Source: Acidimicrobiaceae bacterium
GTDB taxonomy: Bacteria; Actinomycetota; Acidimicrobiia; Acidimicrobiales; Ilumatobacteraceae
NCBI GenBank assembly: GCA_003154135.1
Contig: PMCN01000195.1
Coordinates: 1 to 5,518, forward strand
Length of the DNA: 5,518 nt
Reading direction: 5' to 3'
Each line of letters starts with the position of its first letter. Positions within the stretch are counted from its first letter, which is position 1. The notes beneath the pieces are model-generated. The model did not search any database. It was given only the letters and a program-made list of their open reading frames with translations, and was not told the DNA's origin. A program made the translations under genes and the position numbers. Positions 1-5,518 of this stretch are shown piece by piece.

Positions 1-1594
1 GGGTCTCGTCGGCGCCTTCGAAGATGCTGAGCACTCTCGCGTCGACGAACAGTCGCGACACCGCGTACTCCTCGGCATAGCCGAAACCGCCGTGGATCTG
101 CATCGCTTCGCGCGTGACCCACTCTGCCGCCTTGCAGACGTAGGCCTTCACCATCGCGGCCTCGGCGCTGCCTTCTCCCTTGGCCATCATGCGGGCGACG
201 GAGTAGGCGAACTGGCGGCCGGCCTGGATGAGGATCGCCATGCGACCCAGCTTCACCTGCGTGAGCTGGTACTCCATGATGTTGGAGCCGAACACGGCCC
301 GGTTCTGCGCATAGTCGAGTGCGGCCTCGTAAGCGGCCTGCATCACGCCGACGGCGCGCGCCGCGGTCTGCAGGCGCCCGTTCTCGAAGCCGGCCATCTG
401 CAGGTAGAAGCCCTTCCCGCGGCCCTCTTCGCCGCCCACGAGGTTGTCGGCCGGCACCCACCAGTTGTCGAGCGCGATCTCGTAGCTGTGCATGCCGCGG
501 TAGCCGATGGTGTCGATCGCCCGACCTTCCATCTTGCCCTGCGACCCGTTGACGGTGACGTCCTGCACGAACTCGAAGCCGTGCCCCTCGCCGCGAGGTT
601 TGGGGACGATGAACAGGCTGAGACCCTTGTGACCCTTCACCCCGGCCTCGGTGCGGGCGAGGAGCGCGAGCACATCGGCTCGGGCGCCGAACGTGCACCA
701 GGTCTTCACGCCGTTGATGACGTAGCCGGGCTCGCCACCAGGGCCTTCGGCCGCGGTGGCCGTGACCTTCAGGTTGGCGACGTCGCTGCCGTAGTCGGGC
801 TCGGTGACCGCCACTGCGGGCATCACCTCGGCCACCGCCAACTTGGGCAACCAGTGCTGCTTCTGCGCCTCGGTGCCGCCCTTCACCAGGGCGCGGGTGA
901 GGATCTCGGGTCGGGTGATCAGCGAGCCGCCGATGCCGAGCGAACCACGGCTCAGCTCCTCGGTGGCCACCACCATGCCGATGTACTCGTGCTCGCCGCC
1001 CTCGCTGTAGCCGCCGTACTCGGCGGGCACGCTGAGGCCGAATGCGCCCATCTCGGCGAGACCTTGCACGATCTCCTCGGGGACGTCGGCGTTGTGCCGG
1101 TGCACGTGCTCGGCCTGGGGCTTGATGACCTTCTCGGCGAAGCTGCGGAACGCGTCGCCCACCATCGCCATGTCGTCGGCCAGGTGGCGCGGACCCTGGG
1201 TCCGCGCGAACGACGCCACGTACTCGGGGGTGCGGTAGGCATCGAGGAACGGGTGCGCGGTGCGCATCGGCGCCGGATCGAGCCCCCACCCCTTCTCGCG
1301 TCCGCAGAGGCGGGTGATGAGGTCGTGCACCATGTCGGCGGTGAAGGCACAGGTGAGGCGGGCCTCGGTGTCGCCCTTGACGCCGTAGTCGAGCAACGCA
1401 CGCGCGGTCTCGACCTGGGCGGCGGCGTGTGCGAGGTCGTAGGCGAGCACCTGGTGCACGTCGGGGCCACCGTTGGCGGCGAGGTGGCGCACGGCCTTGC
1501 CCACCACGTTGCCCGCGAGCTCGATGACGTCGGCCGCGGCGGCGAGATCGGGCGCGGCCAGACCGGAGGGGGCAGGGGTGGTGCTGTCGCTCAT
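1..1594 (-). CDS. mcd: (2S)-methylsuccinyl-CoA dehydrogenase, FAD-dependent acyl-CoA dehydrogenase family (3' end cut by window edge)
   Basis: Probable role: oxidation of (2S)-methylsuccinyl-CoA to mesaconyl-CoA with FAD, passing electrons to ETF, in the cytoplasmic ethylmalonyl-CoA pathway for acetyl-CoA assimilation. 531 residues are visible from the ATG at 1594-1592; the left edge cuts the gene. The acyl-CoA dehydrogenase core starts near residue 145 (FRSFAEKVIKP at about 150-160), after a helical N-terminal extension of about 140 residues that ordinary 380-residue family members lack. Family motifs follow: ELSRGSLGIGGSLITRPEI, the flavin/substrate signature VTEPDYGSD (263-271), INGVKTWCTF, AGFENGRLQTAARAVGVMQA, AMQIHGGFGYAEE, and SIFEGADET at the edge. 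Glu526 in FEGADE aligns with the catalytic Glu of medium-chain acyl-CoA dehydrogenase. The long N-terminus, these core motifs as I recall them from Mcd proteins, and a length close to the family's roughly 550 residues point to Mcd rather than a fatty-acid enzyme. No clear Shine-Dalgarno precedes the start. The other pathway genes (ccr, ecm, mch) are not in the window. Dehydrogenase class is near certain; substrate is inferred by family resemblance. Confidence 0.87.
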   Translation of the reverse strand, partial: MSDSTTPAPSGLAAPDLAAAADVIELAGNVVGKAVRHLAANGGPDVHQVLAYDLAHAAAQVETARALLDYGVKGDTEARLTCAFTADMVHDLITRLCGREKGWGLDPAPMRTAHPFLDAYRTPEYVASFARTQGPRHLADDMAMVGDAFRSFAEKVIKPQAEHVHRHNADVPEEIVQGLAEMGAFGLSVPAEYGGYSEGGEHEYIGMVVATEELSRGSLGIGGSLITRPEILTRALVKGGTEAQKQHWLPKLAVAEVMPAVAVTEPDYGSDVANLKVTATAAEGPGGEPGYVINGVKTWCTFGARADVLALLARTEAGVKGHKGLSLFIVPKPRGEGHGFEFVQDVTVNGSQGKMEGRAIDTIGYRGMHSYEIALDNWWVPADNLVGGEEGRGKGFYLQMAGFENGRLQTAARAVGVMQAAYEAALDYAQNRAVFGSNIMEYQLTQVKLGRMAILIQAGRQFAYSVARMMAKGEGSAEAAMVKAYVCKAAEWVTREAMQIHGGFGYAEEYAVSRLFVDARVLSIFEGADET

Positions 1595-1605
1595 GCCCGC
1601 GAGGT

Positions 1606-1617
1606 TACCGAACGGTA
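1606..1617. promoter_or_regulatory. Candidate operator: inverted repeat TACCG-AA-CGGTA upstream of mcd
   Basis: Perfect 5-bp arms separated by AA lie 11 bp before the mcd ATG and 75 bp before the LOG-family start, in the 98-bp divergent intergenic region. A further CGGT half-site (AACGGT, 1632-1637) repeats the right arm at exactly 21 bp, about two helical turns. Short ACCG/CGGT palindromes of this kind are typical of TetR-family operators in front of acyl-CoA metabolism genes in actinomycetes, and the position would block mcd transcription or initiation. No regulator gene is present here, and a 10-bp match can arise by chance in GC-rich DNA. I could not place a convincing -10/-35 pair for either divergent gene. 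Confidence 0.4.
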
Positions 1618-1692
1618 GTCGTCGAGGTCCCAACGGTGCCCGGAGGGAATCGGCCGACAGATGTCACGCCAGGGTGTGCCAGAGTGCGGGGG

Positions 1693-2298
1693 ATGACCGT
1701 CCGCCTCTGCCTCTACTGCGGCTCCAACGCAGGCACCCTGCCGGCGTACGCTGAGGCCGCGCAGCACCTGGGCACGGCGCTGGCCAACCGCGACATCGGC
1801 CTCGTCTACGGCGGCGGCAGCGTGGGGCTGATGGGTGTGGCTGCCGACGCCGCGATGGCGGCAGGCGGCGAGGTGATCGGGGTCATCACCGAGCAGCTGG
1901 TGAGCGCCGAAGTGGCGCACCGCGATCTCACCCGGCTCGAGGTGGTGACCTCGATGCACGACCGCAAGGCCCGCCTGTGCGAGCTCGCCGACGGCTTCAT
2001 CGTGCTACCGGGCGGCTTCGGTACCGTCGACGAGTTCGCCGAGATGCTCACCTGGAACCAGCTCGGCATCGTCGCCAAACCGATCGTGCTGCTCGATGTG
2101 GAGGGGTTCTGGGAACCGCTGCTCACCTGGATGGACCGCGCCACCGAGTCCGGCTTCCTGCGCCCGGCTCATCGCATGCTGGCCCAACGGGCCAGGACAG
2201 TCGACGACGCGATCGCGCTGGCCACCGCCCCGGCGCCGCAGACCCCGCACAAGTGGCTCGACCGCGACGAGACCCCACCCGGCGGCCTGCGCCCCTGA
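1693..2298 (+). CDS. LOG-family (TIGR00730) nucleoside 5'-monophosphate phosphoribohydrolase
   Basis: A 201-residue cytosolic Rossmann-fold protein of normal length for the type I LOG family. Members cleave the N-glycosidic bond of cytokinin riboside 5'-monophosphates or related purine nucleotides such as AMP, releasing the base and ribose 5-phosphate. Visible motifs: LCLYCGSN at the first beta strand (5-12), the glycine loop YGGGSVGLMG (39-48), MHDRKARL (88-95), and the diagnostic PGGFGTVDE (106-114) with catalytic Arg and Glu candidates R91 and E114. The ATG at 1693 is chosen because family members begin a few residues before the CVYCGS-like strand. The frame is open further upstream (ATG at 1636, GTG at 1684), but those starts add residues unlike the family. 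Five Gs abut the ATG and only a weak GAG lies at usual spacing, so initiation may be weakly Shine-Dalgarno dependent or leaderless. It is divergent from mcd and convergent with kdpE, so is probably monocistronic. The true substrate is unknown; many bacterial members are misnamed lysine decarboxylases. Confidence 0.92.
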   Translation: MTVRLCLYCGSNAGTLPAYAEAAQHLGTALANRDIGLVYGGGSVGLMGVAADAAMAAGGEVIGVITEQLVSAEVAHRDLTRLEVVTSMHDRKARLCELADGFIVLPGGFGTVDEFAEMLTWNQLGIVAKPIVLLDVEGFWEPLLTWMDRATESGFLRPAHRMLAQRARTVDDAIALATAPAPQTPHKWLDRDETPPGGLRP

Positions 2299-2304
2299 TC
2301 AGGG
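2293..2304. repeat. 12-bp perfect palindrome centred on the LOG-gene stop codon
   Basis: CCCTGATCAGGG reads identically on both strands and contains the TGA stop (2296-2298). A second, overlapping inverted repeat, TGATC (2296-2300) and GATCA (2311-2315), links the two convergent stop codons across a 10-nt loop. The gap between the convergent genes is only 14 bp, so any bidirectional terminator would have to use this patch. The stems are short and no T-run follows on either strand, so it is not a good intrinsic terminator. It could be coincidental symmetry from two TGA codons facing each other. Confidence 0.35.
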
Positions 2305-2312
2305 CTCGCGGA

Positions 2313-3002
2313 TCACGGCAGCGCGTCGGGTTCGAAGCGGTAGCCGATGCCGGGCTCGGTGACGAAGTAGCGGGGTCGGCCGGGCTCGGGCTCGAGCTTC
2401 TTGCGGATGGCCGCCAGGTGCACGCGCAGGTAGTTGGTCTCGTGCTCGTACTGCGGTCCCCACACCTGTTGCAGCAGCTGACGCTGGGTGACCAGCCGGC
2501 CCGGGTGACGCACGAGGGCTTCGACGATGGCCCACTCCGTGGGGGTGAGGTGGGCGTGCTCGCCGTCGGCGAACGTGGCCGTCTTCTGCGCGAGGTCGAG
2601 GCTGAACGCAGCAGTGCCCACGACCGGCTGCTCCGGAACGGGCTGGTGCCGCCGAAGTGCAGCGCGCAGCCGGGCGAGCACCTCGTTCATCCCGAACGGC
2701 TTGGTGACGTAGTCGTCGGCGCCGGCGTCGAGCGCGCGCACCTTGTCGGCCTCGCTGTCGCGCACGGAGAGCATGATGATCGGCACCGTGGTCCAGCCGC
2801 GCAGCCCCTCCACCACCTCCACGCCGTCGATGCCGGGCAGGCCGACGTCGAGCAGCACGAGGTCGGGGTGGTGCGCGGCGGCCTGGGCCAGTGCCTCCTC
2901 GCCCGTTGCGGCGAGGTCGACCTCGTACCCGCGGGCCGTGAGGTTGACGCTGAGCGCCTTGCGGATCTGTGCCTCGTCGTCGACCACGAGGATGCGGGTC
3001 AT
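2313..3002 (-). CDS. kdpE: KdpE, OmpR/PhoB-type response regulator of the potassium two-component system
   Basis: A 229-residue transcription factor, close to the 225 residues of E. coli KdpE. When phosphorylated by KdpD it activates the high-affinity potassium ATPase operon. Receiver domain, residues 1-118: acidic pocket D8-D9-E10 (ILVVDDE), phospho-acceptor D52 in LVLLDVGLPG, switch residue S79 (IIMLSVRD), aromatic switch Y98 and conserved K101 in DDYVTKPFG. The winged-helix DNA-binding domain, residues 130-225, includes LTPTEWAIVEALVRHPGRLVT, the recognition-helix region ETNYLRVHLAAIRKKLE, and the C-terminal hairpin VTEPGIGYRF; the helix and hairpin sequences are typical of KdpE. The ATG at 3002 overlaps the kdpD stop as ATGA and has AGGAG 5 nt upstream, which fixes the start. 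The frame stays open far upstream inside kdpD, but that stretch is not protein-like. All key residues are present, so the protein should be functional. Confidence 0.96.
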   Translation of the reverse strand: MTRILVVDDEAQIRKALSVNLTARGYEVDLAATGEEALAQAAAHHPDLVLLDVGLPGIDGVEVVEGLRGWTTVPIIMLSVRDSEADKVRALDAGADDYVTKPFGMNEVLARLRAALRRHQPVPEQPVVGTAAFSLDLAQKTATFADGEHAHLTPTEWAIVEALVRHPGRLVTQRQLLQQVWGPQYEHETNYLRVHLAAIRKKLEPEPGRPRYFVTEPGIGYRFEPDALP

Positions 3003-5518
3003 GTCGGCTCCTGACTGTGGTCGGCGATGTCGTCGGCGATGTGATCGGCGGCGTGGTCGGCGATGTGGTCGGCGATGGGAAGGATGATGGTGAACGTGCT
3101 GCCCCCACCGGGGGTGTCGTCGAGCTCGAGGCGTGCGCCGATGACCTCGACGAAGCCCTTGGCGATGGCGAGCCCGAGGCCGGCGCCGGCGTCGCCCGAG
3201 CGGTCGCCGAGGCGTTGGAACGGCTCGAACACGCGCTCGCGGTCGACCATCGGTATTCCGGGCCCGCGGTCGATGACGCGCAGCTCGGCATGGCCTGCCA
3301 CCTTCGCGGCCTCGATGCGCACGGTTCGGTCGAGGGGGCTCCAGGTGAGGGCGTTCGACACGAGGTTGGCCACCGCTCGTTCGAGCAGCGCGGGATCGGT
3401 GAGCACCAGCGGCAGCTCCTCGCTGACATCGACGAGCACTCGATCGTGCGGCGCGTCGAGCGCGGAGAGCGCCGCGGCCACCACCTCTTCCATCGGGCTC
3501 GGCGTCAGCGCCGGTCGCGTGGCGCCGGCCTGCAGGCGGCTCATGTCGAGCAGGTTGCCGATCACACGGTCGAGGCGGTCGGCGCTGGTGTCGATGGTGG
3601 ACAGCAGGGTGGCCCGTTCGTCGACGGTGAACCCCACGTCGCCCACCATCAGACCGGTCACCGAGGCCTTGATCGACGCGAGCGGCGTGCGCAGGTCGTG
3701 GGAGACGGCCTGCAGCAACGCGGTGCGCAGCGCATTGGACTCCGACAACGCCTCGATGGTCTGCGCGTCGCGGCGCAGCTGGCGTGCTTCGAGCGCGAGT
3801 GAGACCTGGTCGCCGAAGGCCCGCAGCACACCGAGGTCGTCGCCGGTGACCGCTCGTCCGCGGAGCACGAGTTGCGTCGCACCGACGTCGTCGAGCGCGA
3901 TGGCGGTTCCGTCCTCGGGTGACGCCGGCGGGTTGCTGCCCGCCGATGTGTTGATGGTCCACCCGTCGCCCGACCGGTCGAGCACGGCCACCGACTCCAT
4001 GCCGAACAGGGTGCGGAGCTGATCGACGAGATCGGGCAGGGGGTCGCTGGCGGCGATGATCGACCCGGTGGAGCGGGCGAGCGCCGTGGCGTCGGCGCGT
4101 GCGCGCCTCGCCTCGCGCGACTGCCGGGCCGTGCGGTCGACGAGCGTGCTGACGCTGATGGCGACGGCGATGAACACGCCGAGCGCGACCACGTTGTCGG
4201 TCTTCGCAATGGTGAGCGTGTGCACCGGCGGGGTGAGGAACCAGTTGGTGAGCAACGACGATTCGACGGAGGCGAACACGCCGGGCCGGATGCCGCCGAT
4301 GGCCGACACCACGAGCACCAGCGCCAGGTTGACGAGCAGCGCGCTGCTGAGGTTGAGGTGGCGGTGGAGGTTGACCAGCATCAGCGTGATGAGCGGGAAG
4401 CCGACGAGGCAGACCAGCCACGCGGCCATCTCGCGTGCGCGGGGCACCGCCGTGAGTCCGCCTCGCCGCAGCGGCAGGGTGGGGCGGCCGAGGTGCTCGG
4501 GCTCGGCGGTGGAGATGAGGTGCACGTCGACCCCGGGCAGGCGCCGCTGCACCTCGCTGGCGAGCGATCCACGCATGAGCTCCGACCATCGCGACCGGCG
4601 AGTGGCGCCGAGCACCACCTGCGTGGCCTGCTCGGCCTCGGCGAACGCGCCGAGCGCAGTGGCCACGTCGTCGCCGACCACCTCGCGGTAGCTGCCACCC
4701 AGCTCGACCAGCAGCGCCCGCTGGCGTTCGAGGTGGTCGCCGGTGCTGCTCGAGAGACCGTCGGCGCTGCCCACGTGCACGCCGACCAGGTCGCCGCGCA
4801 GACGGCCCGCCATGCGCGCGCCGCGACGGATGAGGTGATCGCCGCCGGGCGCACCGGTGAGTCCGACCACCACGCGCTCGCGTGTCTCCCACGTGGTGGT
4901 GATGCCGTGGTCGGCGAGGTAGTCCTGGAGGGTCTCCTCCACGCGGTCGGCCACCCACAGCAGCGCCAGCTCGCGCAGGGCGCCGAGGTTGCCCGGACGG
5001 AAGTAGTTGGCCAGCGCGGCATCGACCTTCTCGGCCGGGTAGATGTTGCCGTGCGCCATTCGCCGGCGCAGCGCTTCGGGACTCATGTCGACCAGCTCGA
5101 TCTGGTCGGCGGCGCGCACGAACGAGTCGGGCACCGTCTCTCGTTGGGCGACTCCGGTGATGCGCTCGACGACGTCGTTCAGCGACTCGAGGTGCTGCAC
5201 GTTGACGGTGGAGATGACGTCGATGCCCGCCTCGAGCAGCTCCTCCACGTCCTGCCACCGCTTGGGGTGGCGCATGCCAGGGGTGTTGGTGTGGGCGAGC
5301 TCGTCGACGAGCACCACGCCGGGCCGACGGTCGAGCACCTCGTCGACGTCCATCTCCTCGAACACCGTGTTGCGATACGGCACCTGCTGGCGGTGCATGA
5401 CGGGCAGCGCACCGATCTGCTCGGAGGTGTTGACGCGACCGTGGGTCTCGACGAAGCCGACCACGACGTCGCCGCCGCGCTCGGCGCGGCGGCGGCCCTC
5501 GTTGAGCATGGCGAAGGT
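2999..5518 (-). CDS. kdpD: KdpD, potassium-responsive sensor histidine kinase (5' end cut by window edge)
   Basis: An inner-membrane sensor kinase that phosphorylates KdpE in response to low potassium or ionic stress. 839 residues are visible, beginning TFAMLNEG; family members read GVGKT-(Y/F)-AMLNEGRR, so the edge falls at the last residue of Walker A and only about 20-35 residues are missing. Domains, numbered from the edge: KdpD N-terminal ATP-binding domain to about 210 (FVETHGR; Walker B-like VVLVDELAHTN with D72-E73); universal-stress-protein-like domain about 215-340; four closely spaced membrane helices about 365-460 (DUF4118); an arginine-rich stretch just after the last helix (RTARQSREARRAR), as in E. 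coli KdpD; GAF-like domain about 480-580; HisKA with phospho-acceptor H607 (AVSHDLRTPL); HATPase with the N box (NLVSNAL), DRGPGIP, GAGLGLAIAKG and GGGSTFTIILP. The protein then carries a repeat tail not usual for the family. It overlaps kdpE by 4 bp (ATGA). kdpFABC would be expected beyond the right edge on the same strand. Confidence 0.96.
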   Translation of the reverse strand, partial: TFAMLNEGRRRAERGGDVVVGFVETHGRVNTSEQIGALPVMHRQQVPYRNTVFEEMDVDEVLDRRPGVVLVDELAHTNTPGMRHPKRWQDVEELLEAGIDVISTVNVQHLESLNDVVERITGVAQRETVPDSFVRAADQIELVDMSPEALRRRMAHGNIYPAEKVDAALANYFRPGNLGALRELALLWVADRVEETLQDYLADHGITTTWETRERVVVGLTGAPGGDHLIRRGARMAGRLRGDLVGVHVGSADGLSSSTGDHLERQRALLVELGGSYREVVGDDVATALGAFAEAEQATQVVLGATRRSRWSELMRGSLASEVQRRLPGVDVHLISTAEPEHLGRPTLPLRRGGLTAVPRAREMAAWLVCLVGFPLITLMLVNLHRHLNLSSALLVNLALVLVVSAIGGIRPGVFASVESSLLTNWFLTPPVHTLTIAKTDNVVALGVFIAVAISVSTLVDRTARQSREARRARADATALARSTGSIIAASDPLPDLVDQLRTLFGMESVAVLDRSGDGWTINTSAGSNPPASPEDGTAIALDDVGATQLVLRGRAVTGDDLGVLRAFGDQVSLALEARQLRRDAQTIEALSESNALRTALLQAVSHDLRTPLASIKASVTGLMVGDVGFTVDERATLLSTIDTSADRLDRVIGNLLDMSRLQAGATRPALTPSPMEEVVAAALSALDAPHDRVLVDVSEELPLVLTDPALLERAVANLVSNALTWSPLDRTVRIEAAKVAGHAELRVIDRGPGIPMVDRERVFEPFQRLGDRSGDAGAGLGLAIAKGFVEVIGARLELDDTPGGGSTFTIILPIADHIADHAADHIADDIADHSQEPT
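3008..3012 (-). promoter_or_regulatory. Ribosome binding site of kdpE inside the end of kdpD
   Basis: On the minus strand AGGAG lies 5 nt before the kdpE ATG. It is formed by the Gln-Glu codons of the last KdpD residues (Ser-Gln-Glu-Pro-Thr). With the ATGA overlap, this predicts translational coupling and a fixed kinase-to-regulator ratio. It is the only strong Shine-Dalgarno seen at a start codon in the window. Confidence 0.8.
3017..3076. repeat. Five tandem 12-bp units at the 3' end of kdpD
   Basis: The consensus on the plus strand is GTGGTCGGCGAT. Units 1, 4 and 5 (3017-3028, 3053-3064, 3065-3076) are identical to it; unit 2 (3029-3040) differs by one base and unit 3 (3041-3052) by three. 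On the coding strand each unit gives four residues, Ile-Ala-Asp-His, with variants Ala-Ala-Asp-His and Ile-Ala-Asp-Asp. The array starts directly after the proline that ends the ATPase domain and stops 4 bp before the kdpE ribosome binding site. The unit is a multiple of three, so copy-number changes would lengthen or shorten the tail without breaking the frame. The near-identity of units suggests recent expansion by slippage or unequal exchange. Confidence 0.95.

Noticed and set aside
1..1594. Ordinary fatty-acid beta-oxidation acyl-CoA dehydrogenase (FadE type)
   Set aside because: The protein is about 150 residues longer than usual, with the extra length N-terminal, and its core motifs fit the methylsuccinyl-CoA dehydrogenase type better. 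It remains the fallback if phylogeny disagrees.
92..1618. 508-codon open frame on the plus strand opposite mcd
   Set aside because: Its translation is His/Leu/Gly/Ala-rich with no recognisable domain, while the opposite strand encodes a complete acyl-CoA dehydrogenase core. It is a GC-bias shadow.
1656..1665. Short inverted repeat GACA-GA-TGTC in the divergent region
   Set aside because: Four-base arms are expected by chance, and nothing supports a specific binding protein.
1654..1685. Possible promoter CCGACA (1654-1659) and CAGAGT (1680-1685) for the LOG gene
   Set aside because: The 20-bp spacer is too long, both boxes match poorly, and the -10 would nearly touch the start codon.
1636..1692. 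Upstream ATG that would add 19 residues to the LOG protein
   Set aside because: The added residues do not resemble the family, whose members start just before the first beta strand. It would also place the start deep in the divergent intergenic region.
2293..2315. Bidirectional intrinsic terminator between the LOG gene and kdpE
   Set aside because: The stems are only 4-6 bp and no T-run follows on either strand.
1977..3014. 345-codon plus-strand open frame crossing the end of the LOG gene and all of kdpE
   Set aside because: It overlaps two well-supported genes in other frames and its translation lacks any motif.
3017..3076. CRISPR-like array
   Set aside because: The units are 12 bp, contiguous and without spacers, and lie in frame within kdpD. 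It is a coding tandem repeat.

Overview
The window is a high-GC stretch with tightly packed genes and GC-rich codon choice. It suggests an actinomycete, possibly an acidimicrobial or related marine or soil lineage. This is inferred from base composition and protein style only; an alphaproteobacterial origin cannot be excluded because the acyl-CoA dehydrogenase is also common there.

Layout: (1) Positions 1-1594, minus strand: most of a long acyl-CoA dehydrogenase, best read as (2S)-methylsuccinyl-CoA dehydrogenase (mcd) of the ethylmalonyl-CoA pathway; its last residues lie beyond the left edge. (2) Positions 1595-1692: a 98-bp divergent intergenic region with a 12-bp inverted repeat that looks like a regulator operator, 11 bp in front of mcd. 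(3) Positions 1693-2298, plus strand: a LOG-family nucleotide 5'-monophosphate phosphoribohydrolase. (4) Positions 2299-2312: a 14-bp gap between convergent stop codons, inside a small palindromic patch. (5) Positions 2313-5518, minus strand: the kdpD-kdpE two-component system in one transcription unit with an ATGA stop/start overlap. kdpD runs off the right edge exactly at its Walker A threonine. The kdpFABC potassium pump genes would be expected further right, upstream of kdpD, but none is visible.

KdpD and KdpE together sense potassium or ionic stress and switch on the high-affinity potassium ATPase. The dehydrogenase belongs to acetyl-CoA assimilation, and the LOG protein to nucleotide or cytokinin-type metabolism. 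I see no functional link among the three units beyond proximity, and no mobile element, CRISPR array or RNA gene.

The most unusual sequence feature is a five-copy, 12-bp in-frame tandem repeat at the end of kdpD, just upstream of the kdpE ribosome binding site. It gives the kinase an Ile-Ala-Asp-His repeat tail after the normal end of its ATPase domain. I found no convincing undescribed multi-gene system.
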